DNA of 64,000 nucleotides, from contig SEMN01000012.1 in the NCBI GenBank assembly GCA_005408345.1, positions 3,112,501 through 3,176,500 on the forward strand. Reading direction: 5' to 3'. Positions 12,056 to 26,300 of this stretch are shown in pieces. The number at the start of each line of letters is the position of its first letter. The stretch's first letter is position 1. The notes beneath the pieces were generated by a model. It searched no databases. It worked only from the letters and a program-made list of their open reading frames with translations, and was not told where the DNA came from. The translations under genes were made by a program, and so were the position numbers. The stretch comes from Macquaria australasica (Eukaryota > Chordata > Actinopteri > Centrarchiformes > Percichthyidae).

Positions 12056-15000
12056 GTAAGTGAGGAGTAGATTTCACTTTTATTTAGCGAACAGTAGAAT
12101 AGACAACGTGCCTAACAGTGGGGTTTTTTTTAGCTAGGTGGTCGACCGTTAGACTCGCGTGAAGTTTGCGGCAGAGAAAAAAAAAAAATTGGAGAGAGTC
12201 GCTTTCCTGCTGCCCATCTATTGATGTCAATGTGGGATTTTAATGCTGATACAAAATTCTCCGAGGTGACCCTGTAGACTTGGGAGCTTCTCACGTTAAA
12301 ACCATAAAACATGGATTCAAATTGACGTATACAGTTTAATAAACAAGCACAGTAAATACCATGTTGTGCTTATAACGGCTAAGCAAGCCGGTCTGACTCT
12401 GTTGGCTAACTGGATGGCTACTGTTGTCAGCAGCAGCAGCAGCAGCAGCATGACCAGCCTGCCCTGCTCCGCCTTTGTAAAGCGACACTGCCTCGACCAC
12501 TTTGCTGCCTCTGTAAAAACGCCGGCCACATACATTTGCCCTCTATGCTGCTATTATTTGTTATTGGCCTGTTTTTTCCCTGTTAGTTGCGTCCTTCTGT
12601 AACCGCACGGAGGCTATCGAGACAGGATGCACATCAATGAAGGTCGGTCACAATGGACGCTTTGTGTTTATCTCATTGGAAACGTACTATCCTCGGGGTC
12701 CTCGTTGTGTCTATTTTTATTGTCTGAAGGGTACATTATATAGAGTAGGTATTTCACTGTGTAATGTAGCTGCAGAGTGTTTCCCGATGTCGGACCCCCT
12801 CCTCTTCTTCTGAGTGGAGGCTTTGTTTTCGTGGGGCAGTTGTAGCTGGCCTACATGCATCCGCTCTCTTTGTGCTGAGTTTGATTTTTGCTGTCATCAT
12901 CACATAAGATGTAAAACTCTGAGAAATGGAAAAAGATTTGCTACTACTGCATTACACTATCTTTGATACTGATATGTCTCACCATACATTGACAAAGATC
13001 TTTAGGATATTATTATTTGCATGCCTCTTACAAACAAATCTATGCAAAATGTCAAATTGTGTAGTTATTGTCTAATTATCAGGTAGCAGACTGTGAATGA
13101 ATGATGAATTTAGTTCAAATGCTAGAATCGGATGCATGGCAAATACCAAAGTTACACAACTGTTCAAAACATTTGAAACAGAGGCTTCTATTCAGCAGCA
13201 GCCTGATTGTATTTATTCATCTTCGTAATTTACCTTTATTGCATCTAATGGCATTAAAGGTACCAGTGATGACTGCTTGCATTCCAGGTCTGGGTTTGTA
13301 ACACAGTTGGACTGATGTGTTCTTGGAAAGCTAGAGAGCTATAGACTGCAGTCTTGTGAGTCTTGTTAGTCTCCTCCTCCTCCCTCATCTGTAATAATTC
13401 AAATGTTTTGGGTTTGAGCCATAGAATGTGCAGATAATATCATCCAGTCTGGCTTTGCTCCTTTCCTTTCCTTTCTCTTCTCTCTTTCGTTCTACCTTTT
13501 TGCCGCCCCCGTCCTCTCCTCTCTGGTTGGATCTACAGGCGGTTGCATTTTTAAAAACTGTGTCAGTGTCACAGGACGGTTGCTGCACTCTCGGAGAGGA
13601 AGAAGCAGCATTGTCCTAGCTAGACTACAGCCCAGCCTTCCTCCATATACGTGTCCATTTACACAGTTACAGTGCAGATGATAACACAGGCAACCATGTG
13701 AATTAATAGAAATAGTGTTGTTAAAGTTTCTTGTGTTGTTCTGTTTTCTTCTAAAAAGCTGGAAACATCAACAACATTTTCCTAAAGTCACTAAGCTGTC
13801 AATGCTGATTGGTCATTTTGGTAACACTTGATGTACACTGACATACGTTGACTATTAACATTGAACAGACAAAATAAAGTGAAATCCTGCTTTTTAATCC
13901 TCTGAAACTCGCTATCTCATCTGTCCTGAATTACTTAAAAGGTATCTCAGGCTCAGTATCATAATTCTTATGATTACCTGGTGGCCAGTGATCAATGTGT
14001 ACACGCTGGGTTTCCTTCAATAATATGAACCTGTTTTCTGTTCTAGTCTATAGTTGGGATTGAAGACTTTGTTGTCCGGTCTGCCCATGGCCATTGTGTA
14101 TAGTAGGAAGTTTAGGAAGTGAGTTCATTTGACTTCAGTGGTCAGGGAGTGTTATTTGTGACTGAAAACAACCTAGCCTGGAACTGAATCTTTGAATCTG
14201 TTCAAGATGTTTTTAAACTGATTTTGTACCAAGGTGTCTGTGGCTAAAAATAGCTGTGAATCTCACTTCTATAATCTGCCAGAGTAGAAGCAGAATGTTA
14301 AAAGGGTTATGACAATCAGATAGCTTTGCCTGTTGAAGCTCCGGCTTGTGTGCAGAGTCACAGAGAGAAACAAGGGAGGTGAATAGAAAAGTCTGTGGTA
14401 AGAAATTGGGAGAGACAGCAGAAACAGAGCAGAAAACAAGAAAAACGCTTGAAGTAGTACATAATCATCAGCCTCTCCCTTGTTATGGAACATCAAGGGC
14501 GTGTCTGGCTTTATTTTTTTACCTTCTCAAAATGAAAAATATAACAGATTGACCTTCACATCTGTTTTGGGGTGTAACATAGTCCCCTCTGAGTTTCCGG
14601 TATTTTTTACGCTTTCCACTGCAGATATTGATCTTCTATTTGGGCAGTTTCCATTCCCCTCTCTCCCTCTTCCAGACTCCCTCTGATTGTCCTGTTATGC
14701 TAACGCTGATAGTTTTTTTCCTCTCCTAAGTGCCAGTGTGGATTTCAGTGTGAGAGAGTTCACTATTTTTGTCTGCTACTGAGGCTATTGCTGTAAATGT
14801 TGGTGCCATAATCAACGTGGCAGCGTTGGCAAAATACTAATGTTCCTGTTAAAGGGCCACGGGTCAGTCATTATCCGCTCAGCAGGGGCCATGCAGGGCC
14901 ATAAGAGCACTCACCAGAGCAAACCTATACTTGACACACTGTGTGCTTTGGCTTCTGTAGGTGCATAATACAGTGATTTATTCATATGACAGTCTTATTC

Positions 15001-15332
15001 AAGAATTTTGCAGACGGTAAATGTATTATCCCAGTTCAAATACCTTTTTGTTTGCAGGAATAGAGTTTCCCCACCATTAGACTGACATGAAAGTATGTAA
15101 ATTTAGATAATATCATATCAAATATTATTGAACAGATCTAAGTTGAAGATTTTATAAGAGATTAATAAAAGAACTAAAAGTCTTACAAGAGAAAGAAACA
15201 TAACTTATGTTACTAAAAGCGAATCTGTTTATATAAAATGTTCCCTTAATAATAACTGACTGGATATATTCTCATGTACCATACAAATGTAATGTAATAT
15301 ATTATAAAATAGCTACAATGCCTTTTCCAATA

Positions 15333-15624
15333 AAGGGCTGCAACTAACAATTATTTTCATTATGGATTAATCTTCAGATTATTTTCTTGATTAATTGTTT
15401 GATCTATAAAATGCCAGAAAATAGTGGACAATGCCCAAGGTGACGTCTTCAAATTGCTTTTTTTGTCCAACTAATTGTCCAAAACCCAAAGATATCCAGT
15501 TTACAATGATCTAAAGCAGAGAAAAGTAGCAAATCTGGTTTTTGCTTCAAAACTTAGGCTACTTAAACGATTATCGAAATAGTTGTCGACTAATGCATTA
15601 ATAAACTAATCGTTTTAGCTCTGC
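15333..15624 (+). repeat. MITE-like interspersed repeat, copy A
   Basis: Begins GGGCTGCAACTAACAATTATT and ends CTAATCGTTTTAGCTCT. It has AT-rich internal blocks (GATTATTTTCTTGATTAATTG, CTATAAAATGCCAGAAAATAG, CCCAAGGTGACGTCTTC) shared in order with copies near 20.0 kb and, inverted, 28.9 kb. The ends are imperfect inverted repeats (GCTGCAAC.. / ..GTTTTAGC). This fits a short non-autonomous DNA element typical of teleosts; the family name was not verified. Confidence 0.65.
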
Positions 15625-18600
15625 TCTAATATAATAGTTATTGCTCTAACATTTTGATGGTTAATTAAAGTTTGCATTTTAGTTTACTACATATATTCTT
15701 TTGCTCCCATGCCCCGCTGAGAAAGCTGCCTGCAGAAATGAATTTCAGTATGTTTTCAGAAAAATGTACTGCATCCGCTTCGGAGAATGAATCACATGCA
15801 CTGAAGAAGACTGTGCTGCAGGGCATGTGCTTCATTAATTCTCTTGGATTATTAATAATCTATTTTTTATTATCTCTTTATCAGTACGGAAGCTTGTTCA
15901 GTGCTGGTTTCCTCCTTCTTCTCTTTCTCAGATAGTGCCGAAAGGCAGGCTATGTTTTTTACTACAGTGCAGTACAGTTCTCAACATCCGTGACGTGTAG
16001 ATTTCCATATGTAGGTCTGTAGGTCATGTGGAACACGGGGGTCACCGAGCATGTGGTGGGTTTATGTCTTAAGGCCAGGGGTGTGATGGGTTGTGTATGG
16101 TAATAACAATGAAGCAGGCTGGATGGATGCTGGCTAAATCGAGGTGTTTGCTTGTTTGTTCCTCTCGCCAACTGCTCATGTGATGCGCGTGGCCGCTTTT
16201 CTGCACCATATGGTCTATACTGCTGAATGGGACAGTTTTTTCACCCACATGCTGCATGTACAAGCCACATTAACACACAGAAAGCCATACATACACATGC
16301 ACACTCAAGTTTCTGCAGATTTGAGGTGCTATACTGACACCATAATGATTTATTATCTCCCTGCATGGTGCTACGGTCCTGTCGTAAGAGATTAATGTTG
16401 GTGTATAGTCTTTATGTGGCTGCATAAATGATAAACTATTCAAAATGTATCGTTCAATAGCATAAATTATTTTTTCTTTGTTAAATGTTTTAAATTTTTA
16501 TTCAAAATTTAAATTAAGTACATTTAATCTTACTCCAATTGCAGGATCCAGATTTACAAAAGCCCAGTGGGGAAAGCATGACCCACTTTAGAGCCAAATG
16601 TAAAGCTGTCCTTCTTTCTCCTTTGATACATAATGACCATGTTGTTGTTGTATATGTACATGTCATTGAACAGGATGAAAAAAAGGCAAATGATTCAGTT
16701 GATCACTTTGTATGCATGTATGTTTGTTTGTGTTTTACATGTGTGTCAAAATGTTCTTCCATCCTCATTTGGCTCCACCTATCCAAGCAGTGTTTGGAAG
16801 CTGGAGGAGCATCCTTGGCTACGTTCAGCCTCAGGTCACTTAATGAGCCCTCACAATGACAAACCCACAGTACAGACAGGCGTATCATGGATTTCGGCCT
16901 CCAATTGTAGTTGTTTTTAGGTTTTCTCTGCCAAACTACTATGTTGAAATAAGGTTTGAGCGACTTTACAAGGAAAATGTTGAGCCAAGATTCTTTCTAA
17001 GACTAAGACAAAGGAGGTCCTGTAAACAGAATATGGCAAGTGAGTGTTTTTTGCCTTTTGCGGCTATTCTTCATTTATGAGGAGAGGTAAAGTAGGCCAA
17101 CTTGATTCTAATGTAAAATGGAATCAAACCTTTAAAGACTGATATCCCTGGAGCAGCCATAGCGTGCTCCTCTGTGCACTCTTAATTTTAGACCAAGAAC
17201 ATTTCATATACTGTATTATTTAACTGGAGTTCAGTGTTTTAGCTTTAACATGGATATGCTCATTCCTCACACTTATTACTCATGCAGTAAGTTATATCAG
17301 AGTGTGACATGTATCATTACAGTAGTGTGTCGGAGAATGTTAGTGAAACACAATATAACCTGTGAACTCCATGAAACCATAATGCTCACAGGTGATGAAG
17401 TAAGATTTTTAAATGGAATAAAAATATAATTTCACTACCCAAAGAGCAACAACTTATAGCCTAGCTCATATAACTGACACACTTTTGACTCAGTGTCTGG
17501 TACATCATTATCTGCATCATAGACAAAGCCCAGTTTCTCTTATTGTCTGAAGTTTAGAGAGGAACAATAGATTGTATACTTATTCTACTGTACACTTTTA
17601 TGTTTGTGAATCTACAGTAGACTCAGCCATTGGGGACTAGAAAAGCCTTTTGTCTGTCCGTTTGTCTGTCTGTGTTTGTCCAGAGGTTGCTTGGCTGTCT
17701 CATCTCGAATCTGTTGCCTGGTTTGTTCTTTATACCCCTCAGGGTCCGGAGGCTTCCCTGCTCCCAAAACATCTCTAGGGTTCCAAGACCGATTCAGTCT
17801 CCCTTGTCTATAACGTATTGACTTACTGACCTTACATCAGCATTTTCAAGGGAATAGGCTGCTGCCTTTCTATTGGTCTTGTCCTTCAATGTACTTTTCT
17901 TTTATTGGTTTTACTTGAACCTCCAAGGTGTTGTCTAGCACCACATACCCTCTTAGCTCTTTTTTTCTCCATTGTTGCAAAGCTACATTATTGATTACAA
18001 TATTAATGCCTGATTTTTAAGCCTTACATAAAATGTTAATCTTCTTTAAGAGTCATGTTTTTTCATTTTGGCAACATCTTTGGTACTGAGCCGTCTTTGC
18101 TGTGGTGTTTTTGCGCTACAGTTCCAAGACATCACTTTGCAATGAGTCAGAGTGCCGTGTATCATGATATTCTCCGCAGAGTTTCTTGTTGGTAGAGTTT
18201 AATTTAATACAGTTACTACTCATTTCTTTGTCTTTTCAGCCAAGGGGGCTAGCACTGCTCAAGCTACTGTAACTCCTGAGTGCTATTTATATTGGAACAA
18301 TCAGCTTTTGCTGCTGTTGTAAATACTAAATGCATCATCTCCTGCCTGCCAGAGGATTTCTCCTGGGAAAGACCAATCAGACATGACGGTTCAGAGCAAC
18401 AAATGCCTAAAAGCTTTTCAATTGAATCACTATTTATCAATGAGTAGCAAAATATGACATGTGACAATATCTTACTTTTGTCATTAGTACTTCTCTTAGA
18501 AGCACTGCACATAGGGTGTCATGTCACCTAGCTAAACATGGTTTTTACTTTACTTTACTTTTGTAGAGCTAGCATCATCTAGCTGCTGGTAAGTTTTAAT

Positions 18601-19983
18601 GTAGGAGATTAAGCTACATTTTTATAATGTAGGCAGACAACCACACCCTTACAAGGGCTAAGTTTGGCTCTCATCATAAGACCATGTGGAAATGTGTGTG
18701 ACGCGAGTATGAGTTGTCTCTCTGTGCCTGTCTGTCTCTTTCTTCCTGGTTCTTTCTCTCCTCCTGTCTTTCTCACTTCAGTTTGCTTAGCGTGTGTGTG
18801 TTTGTGTAAATCTGCGTATGGAGGCTACACACAGCAGCTGTCAGCGTGTGTGTGATGTGGTCTGAGTCAGCTATCAGGGTGGCGGTGGTGATGTGACGGT
18901 CTGGGAGGTTAGACAGATAGAGCAGATGAGTAGTGCTGATGGTTACCCAGCTGTTGCATCATCCTGGGATGCACACTGGAGCCAGATGTGGAGAGCAGCA
19001 GCCACGTGTTGCAGCAAAGAAACATATTAGGTTATGACAGTAAATTAACTGGCGCTCATTGACATCACTTCCTGTCCCCTTTCAGCCAGTGTCTGTGATT
19101 GGCTAGTTTGGATTGGAGGAAAGAGATTTGAATTGTTTAAAAAAGACAGGAGACTGCTTATATAAGGTTTTGCTGGAGAACGGAAACATAGCTGTAACAG
19201 CGATTAGTCACAGCCAATAAATCTGATTATCCAGCACTGCTTTATAATCTTCCTGCTTATTTTAAATGTCTGAAGATCTTATTAAATGATGAATAGTAAT
19301 AGCAGTGCTCATACTAATTTGCTTCAAATCTGCCCCTTTGTTAGTGTTTAAGACGATTTTCCTCATGACAATGTGATTCAATTCCTTTGAGCAGTGAATT
19401 AGCATTAGCAGCCTCACTGTAGATGACACGTTTGTCATCAAAATCAACATCAGATGCACACATACTGTGGACTCAAAGATGAGTGAGCTCCGTCCACCAC
19501 AGGAAGTGCTGTGCACGCTTCCTGTCTCTTCACTGCCATCTCCTCCATACAAAGAATTCACAGTCATCTTGGAATAATCCTGCCCTTTCACTCCTTAATT
19601 CTGAATGTGAGAGTGAGTGTGTGCGAGTATGTGAGAAATAGTATAAGTGCAGGTCTGGGGTTGGGAAATTCCTGCCAAAACCATGAGGTCATTATTCCTC
19701 CTTATTAGCCCCAGTGGAATGGGGATGACAGAACGAGTTTTAACAGTTTGTTATTGCCAATATTTAGAAACAAACATTTTTGCATCTCTTCCTGCTTTGC
19801 ATTTCAGATAATAACGTGGCGTTTATTGCTGTAGGTCTGTCATTGTAAGTTGTAAGAAGTAGCAAACAATGTTTGGTGAATCACAGTGAGACAGAGCAAA
19901 ATGGCTTGAATGATCGGTTCACCCAAATTACCAAAAAAAGTCAAACATCCTTTCTCATACATTGGAATTACTTTCGCAAAGAG

Positions 19984-20316
19984 TAATGATTATTTTCATT
20001 ATTGATTAATCTGCTGATTATTTTCTTCTTTTTTATATATATAAAATGTCAAACAACAGTGAAAAATGCTTATTGGAATTTCCCAGAACCCAAGGTGACC
20101 TTTTCAAATTGCTTGTTATTTCTGACCAACAGTACAAAACACAAATCAATTTACTGTTGCAGCAAAAAAAAGCAGGAAATCCTTACATTTGAGAAGCTGG
20201 GACCAGAGAATATTTGGCATTTTTGATTGAAAAATGGCTGAAACAAAATAATTGATTGCCAAAATAGTTGCTGATTAATTGTCTGTCGATTAATCGGTTA
20301 ATTGTTTTAGTTCTAG
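19984..20316 (+). repeat. MITE-like interspersed repeat, copy B
   Basis: Same family and orientation as the copy near 15.3 kb. Shared landmarks are GATTATTTTCATTATTGATTA, ATAAAATGTCAAACAACAGTG, CCCAAGGTGACC, TTCAAATTGCTT, GAGAAGCTGGGACCAGAGAAT, AAAATAGTTGCTGATTAATTG and terminal GGTTAATTGTTTTAGTTCT. It is diverged and partly rearranged, so probably old. Confidence 0.65.
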
Positions 20317-22657
20317 TTGTTTCACAGTGCTTTTTCTGGATTATCCAGAGTAATGGGATACTATTTTTTACTATTAATACTTTTTCAACTCTGTGAGCAC
20401 CACATATTTAATTCCATTCACCTCCATTGTATTGAGGTGGAGGTAAAAGTGCATCCAAGAAAAAGATATCTCAAAATCTGGCATAAACTGTCTGCATGGC
20501 TGGACACCACTAGAGTTAAGTGAGAAAATATGTTTTTTGTAATTTGGATGAACTGAGTGTTTAACATTAGGACTGTAAGGAGCACATGTAAAGCAGGCAG
20601 CTGTGTCTCTCCTTCGTCAGACCTACCACTGCATTCTTCCAGCTGTGCCATGTCTTTCATGTGTGATAGCAAGAAGGTTTTTTAGTGTCACCACACAGGC
20701 TGGTATGCATCGTATTCAGGCTCCTCAACCACATTCTCGTTAACCTTGCATTCTGCAGTGAGTGTGCAGTGGTTATTGAGACAGCAAGCCTTCAGATGCT
20801 TTGGTTACAGTGGGGAGGGGAAACCACACATAATTATAGTGTAATGGCAATGCTGTTGTTCTTTGTAGGCTTTCTCTGATAAAGTATGCAGAGTGTAGCA
20901 TCCAAACACAATATCTGTTCCATATCTGACATATAAAGTGGTCATGTGACTGCAGTGTAACATGTTAACCAAGCAGAGGATGCACATCATAAAAGCATGA
21001 GACACTGTGTTGGAATCTGGCCATGGACGGTTTGATTGGTTTTAAGGAAATCAAATCTTGCATTGTTCTCTCATCTGTAGTCCTCTTTTCCCCAAATTTA
21101 GTGAGAAGAGTTATTTTGGTGAAGGATGCAGACATTTTTATTCTGTTAAGGTTAGTGTGAGTTTTAGGTAATGATTATTGTTAAGGGGATTTAATATAAT
21201 AAAGCCTTATTTTTGTACTTGTTCTATGGATAATTTCTTATGAGAATGCACAGTATTCACGTAAGTCTGGTCAATTTTGGACATAACCAATCTTGTCAAT
21301 GCTGTTTGTCGCAGAACCTCCCTTCTCTCTTAGTCCACATATTTCCTGTCGCTCTTCACTAACAACACTATAAAGGCAAAACTGACATAAAAGTATGTTA
21401 GAAAAAACTTAACTATGACAGCATGTTGCAGCAGATTACCCATATGACAGTACTTTGCAACTGTCTAAAATTTCCTCATTAAATGTTTCACATATCATAT
21501 AAAATATTCAGATATTCTGGGCTGTTACTGTGTTGGAAAGCTGATCCCGTTTGCATCAGAGACAGCTGTTGCTTTGGTACAGTCACGTCCCCAACGGCGT
21601 CGTGCAAGGAACTGTCAGAGGTGTGCAGTTGATTAAAATTTTACCCAGGGGATTATTGAGTTGGTATACCAAGTACTTATGAGGTCAAGTGAGCAAGAGC
21701 TTAGCTCAATAATCTCTAATTCCCTCTCTGATGGGCTTTTCTTGGCACTTTCTACACACGACAACGCTCCTGTTATTTTAGTGCCTCTTTAAATTACCAT
21801 GAAAAGCTTTGAAACCTGTTAAATTTTGAAATGAATAATTATAAAAATTATTAAAATTGTCTAAACCTCGGTATAAACCTAAATATGAAGGTGTAACCAA
21901 ATGCAGCAATCTTTTAAAATGTGTTTCATAACAGAGGCAACAGATTCTCCACTTCACTCTTGAGAGGCTCCACTCACTGACAGTGTGAAAAATTCAATTA
22001 TGAAAAGGTAGCCTACTTTTGGCTGCTAAATTTTACAGCTAGTTGCTCAGTCAGACAGCATCAATCCCACCAACCATCAAACTTCTAACATGCTATGTAG
22101 CCAATCAGTTAGAAAGCAGCCATACAGATAACATGCCCGTCAGTTAGTTCTGGTTGTTCTTCCAGGCCTGGGCAGTTAGAAAGTTAGATTGGCTGGCTTT
22201 GACCTCCTTTCCAGCTCATCTGAAGGAGAGCGAGGGGAGGAGGTAGGCAGGAGGGAAAATAAATGTCCTGCTGGGGAGGCCAGCCAACATTCCTACATCA
22301 CTTCCTCCTTTAACATCTGGCAATGATCAGGGCAGGCAGAGAGAAAGAGAGGATGCATGTTACTGGCTGGCTTAGTGTTCATTTGCAGGCGTAGACAGTG
22401 AGGCATCACATTGCAAGACCGCCCACTCAACCTCATTCCCCCTACCAGCAAAACAAAATGAAGCAAGATGAAGTGTTTTGATTCAGTGTATCTCTACCAA
22501 TGTTTACACTTCTTTCATTGCTTCATATGTTATTTCATACATCTCAGCTATTTGTATCATGATGCAAAGAAACTAATTTTATGTGTTTGCCTGCTGCTGT
22601 GAGTATAAATTTAAAAAAAAGAAGAAAAAAAGCTTTTCTTTTCTTCTCCTTTCTCAG

Positions 22658-22717
22658 GATGGCCTAGCTGTGTTGCGTTGTCGGCAGTCGATCAGCAGTG
22701 AGCTACCTAGACCCGAG
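22658..22717 (+). other. cep170: Candidate cep170 non-coding 5' UTR exon 2
   Basis: A 60-nt segment bounded by a strong acceptor (pyrimidine tract ending TCTCCTTTCTCAG) and a GAG|GTGTGT donor. It is followed 0.6 kb later by the exon that carries the start codon. It contains the minimal upstream reading frame ATG-GCC-TAG. No protein similarity is expected; support is from splice signals and position only. Confidence 0.45.
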
Positions 22718-23350
22718 GTGTGTAATACAACTCACTACTTTATTTTCCAATATTTAAAACAACTTTCTTACATTTGTTTTGTCTTGTGAAAAGAATGGTC
22801 TTCAAACCTTAGGACCATATGTTTGCAAATATTAAAATGTTCTCTCTTCTAAAAATACTATTATTTAATTAACTTTGTTGCACTCTGATAAAGGAACGAT
22901 GGAATGTGTTAGTCTCCTTTAACCTCACAATATGCAGTAACCAAATCAATTATTTTCTTTTGATTGTTTCAGAAGAGAGAATTCTCTTTATATTTTAATC
23001 CCTCCTTGTGACAGTCTGTTTTTTAAAGAGCACTAATTGGACTTTATTGGTTCAACAAAAGTGTTCCTGCTGTATATAATATACTATTTTCATAATATCC
23101 TGAACTCTCTGAGAATTTCAGTAGAATGAAGAATGGCTCTTATATGGATATTTATACAATGATTTGAGAACAAATGTGCCATTGTAGCAATACCATTTAA
23201 ATATTTCACGCTTTGTGAACAGTTTTACAGCTGTTGAAGCCACTGCAGCTAAATGATAACTCTATTTATTGTACTACAGATTATCTGAACTACTGCTTAT
23301 TTGCTGTTGTCCCAATAGGTGTGTAGCAGAGGCAGCAGCAGGTTGCAGAG

Positions 23351-26300
23351 ATGAGTGTGACCTCCTGGTTCCTGGTGAGCAGCGGGGGGACTCGCCACCG
23401 ACTACCCCGGGAAATGATCTTTGTCGGCCGGGATGACTGCGAGCTCATGCTACAGGTGGGAACACTTAACACACCAAGTTCTGCACTGACAGCAGATTCA
23501 GTAAACCAGAACGGACAAGATATAATTGTTGCATTTTCACTCGCTCTCTTTCTGTAGCCATTGCTGTCTTTATTAAAGTTAAAATGTTTACAGAAAGAGA
23601 GCTAACTGATTACTGAGTACACTATAAATGAGCTCTCAATGCTCATCCTGTTGCTCTTGTAGTAGCAGGACATGTTTATATGTCTTCGTGTTGGTGTGTG
23701 TGTGTGTGTGTGTGTGTCTGTGCAGCTGTGACCCCATGTGCTTGCTCATGTGTACCTCTGGTCACTGCACTATTAATAGAAAGTGGGGCAGATACCTCTA
23801 GAGTTAGATCTTTTCTGACTGAGTCGGTTGTAGTGGGTAGAGGGTGCATCCATGGCAGCAGTCTCTGTTATGACATGACATGAGAGACGTTTTTACTGCT
23901 ACCAGTGTCTGTCTGAGAGGCTGACTGTCAAGAAGACAGGACTCTCACTGATATTTATTCATTTTTACTGTGTCGGTGGAAATTAGCCTCACTTTTCAGA
24001 TTGGCCCCTCTATCTTATGAAATCACTGTGGCTGGTTACACAATAATATCACTTTAAATTAGATTTGTTTCTAGGTCCTATCATTTCCTATAGTATTATT
24101 TGGTGCTTTTAGAGTCTATGTTTACTGTTGAATTTGATCCATAGAGACAAACAAATATTAGGTAATAGGGTTTTATATTCTGTAGTTCCTATGTTAAATC
24201 TATTATTGATGTTGCTCACACAGTCAGACAGTCTGAATGAGGATGACACAAATTTGACTTGAATTTAGAAATATACTGAAACACAACCTCTTTGCACCCC
24301 ACTGGTGTCACACAGACATCTGCTTGTATAAATAAAACTTGAAAAATACTTGCTGTTCTGGAGCTTTCGATCGTGTCACACAATCTTCCACAGCAGATAG
24401 TGTTTGCCTGGTTGTCACTGACTTTTTTGAGCACTTGTTGGACTTCATGTGTTCTTTTTGTGGTCTTTTCTTCTTGTGGTGAGTTTGCTTTGTTAAATAA
24501 TGTCTCCAAGGTGAAAAACATACTTTATTTATGAAGACATTTCACAGTTATAGACAGCAGCACTGTGCCTAAAGTTGACCATGTTGCCCCTTCAGTCTGC
24601 TGATTGCTGGGTTTTTATTAGTTTCCCAGCTGGCCTAACTCCTTTCACAGTCCTGTTCTTTGACGAGGAAACTTCAGAAGGGTCATTTAGTGAAGCATGT
24701 ACAGTAGAGAGAAGATCTGTTTGTTTTTTCCAAACACATTCTCTAATATGTCTCAGATGACCTGAGGGTCTAGTGCTCCTGCATGTGTGTGTGTTCTTGT
24801 ATTCCTACCCTTGTGATGTCTTTGGAATGATAGAAAGATAAGGGAAATATTCCAAATTGAGGCTTTGTATATGTGTGTTTGTACAACACTTTGTGTAGCT
24901 GCTTACAGTTATCCTCCATGTGACTGCTTTAACGAGCAAAGGCCTGATCACATGGCTTAATGTTAAGCGCTTCTTGTGTCATACACCAAATAAAACACAC
25001 ACACTCATGGAATATCAAACTTCAAATGATTATATGACAGAGAATTATGACACTGTTACTTGAGTGGTCTGAGATAGTGTTTTGTAAATGTTTTGGTGTC
25101 ATCTTGCAGAATTCGGCATCAATCTCACACATACAAATGGTTTTGACAGTGCTATTTACAAGCTCTGGCCTCATGATCAGAATAGATTCTTACTTTATTC
25201 TTACTTACGTTATTTATTTATTGAACAGCAGAAGGAGTGTAATAAATACAGGAACACAGTCTCCATGATGTCAGTCTGATTGATATATGTTATATTTTTC
25301 CTCTGGGTAGTAATAAACTGGATTTTTTTAAAAACTCAGTGAGGGTATTGGAGCTCTTTCTGGCTCTCAGAATTATATCTTCTGTCTCATAGCTCAACTC
25401 ATCTGCAGTGTGTGTGTGTGTTTATGTGTGTTTTCTTGTTGTGATTCTAATTTGCCTCATGTCTTTATCTCTTCCCCTTCTTGTTGTATATTTCTCCTTT
25501 CTCTTTCACTCTCTGTCTATATGCACAAGGTGAATATGTGTTAATTTCTTCAAACACTTTTTGGAAACATTTTCTGTATCTGCTTTGTTTTCACTTAAGG
25601 TGTATTTACTTTGCTGACACTCACTTTTTTAGTTATTTTGAGCTACTCCACATCTGTATTCTAAGTTGCCTCTGCACGTATTCAGTTGGTCAGCAGTATG
25701 TCTGTATGTAACAGTACAAGTCTGCTCTCTCCTGTGGCGTGAGGTACAACAGGCAGCTCAGTTGCTTTCTATCCTGTTTGATCTGGCCTAATCTCACTAA
25801 GGTAATCTGTTCAACGCTCGTGCTCTCTGGAGTCGATTCCCATGGCTTTACTTCAGCACTTAAGCCATTTTCTTGACATTTTTGTTTTAGCGTGAGTGTG
25901 CAGTCCAGCTGTCTTTTTGTTTAAACAAAGGGAGTAATAAGGTTATAGGAAAGATTTATGTGAGAACTGAATATGAGATTCAGCTCCCAGAATCAGCATT
26001 GATTGACTTCAGCACAATAAACTCATGGATGTCATTGTGCAAATTATTTTCTTTTTGGTTTTGATTGTTTTTATTTTCACTCCCATATTGTTAAAAGTGT
26101 GTGATTCATGAATCAGAGAAAGTGGCAGTGTTGCTCAACACTTCAGCACTGTAAATGGATTTGTAAGATGGACCTGTGTTAATACATATTCACATATTTA
26201 TCAGACATTTTCACTTTGTTACGTCAGCACTGGAGAAAATGAAGGCTGAAAACTGAATCAGTGAGAAGTGTCTTACCTAACTCTGAAATGTAATATAATG

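Larger units (their letters stand above)
12056..22657 (+). other. cep170: cep170 intron 1 (about 10.6 kb), no coding gene seen
   Basis: Large first intron by inference. It holds two degraded interspersed-repeat copies (listed separately), a CAG run near 12430 and ordinary AT-rich sequence. The open frames are short, lack splice signals and show no recognisable domain. Confidence 0.5.

Noticed and set aside
24216..24521. 101-codon minus-strand open frame, considered as a transposon or retrogene remnant
   Set aside because: No motif of reverse transcriptase, transposase or a known gene could be recognised.
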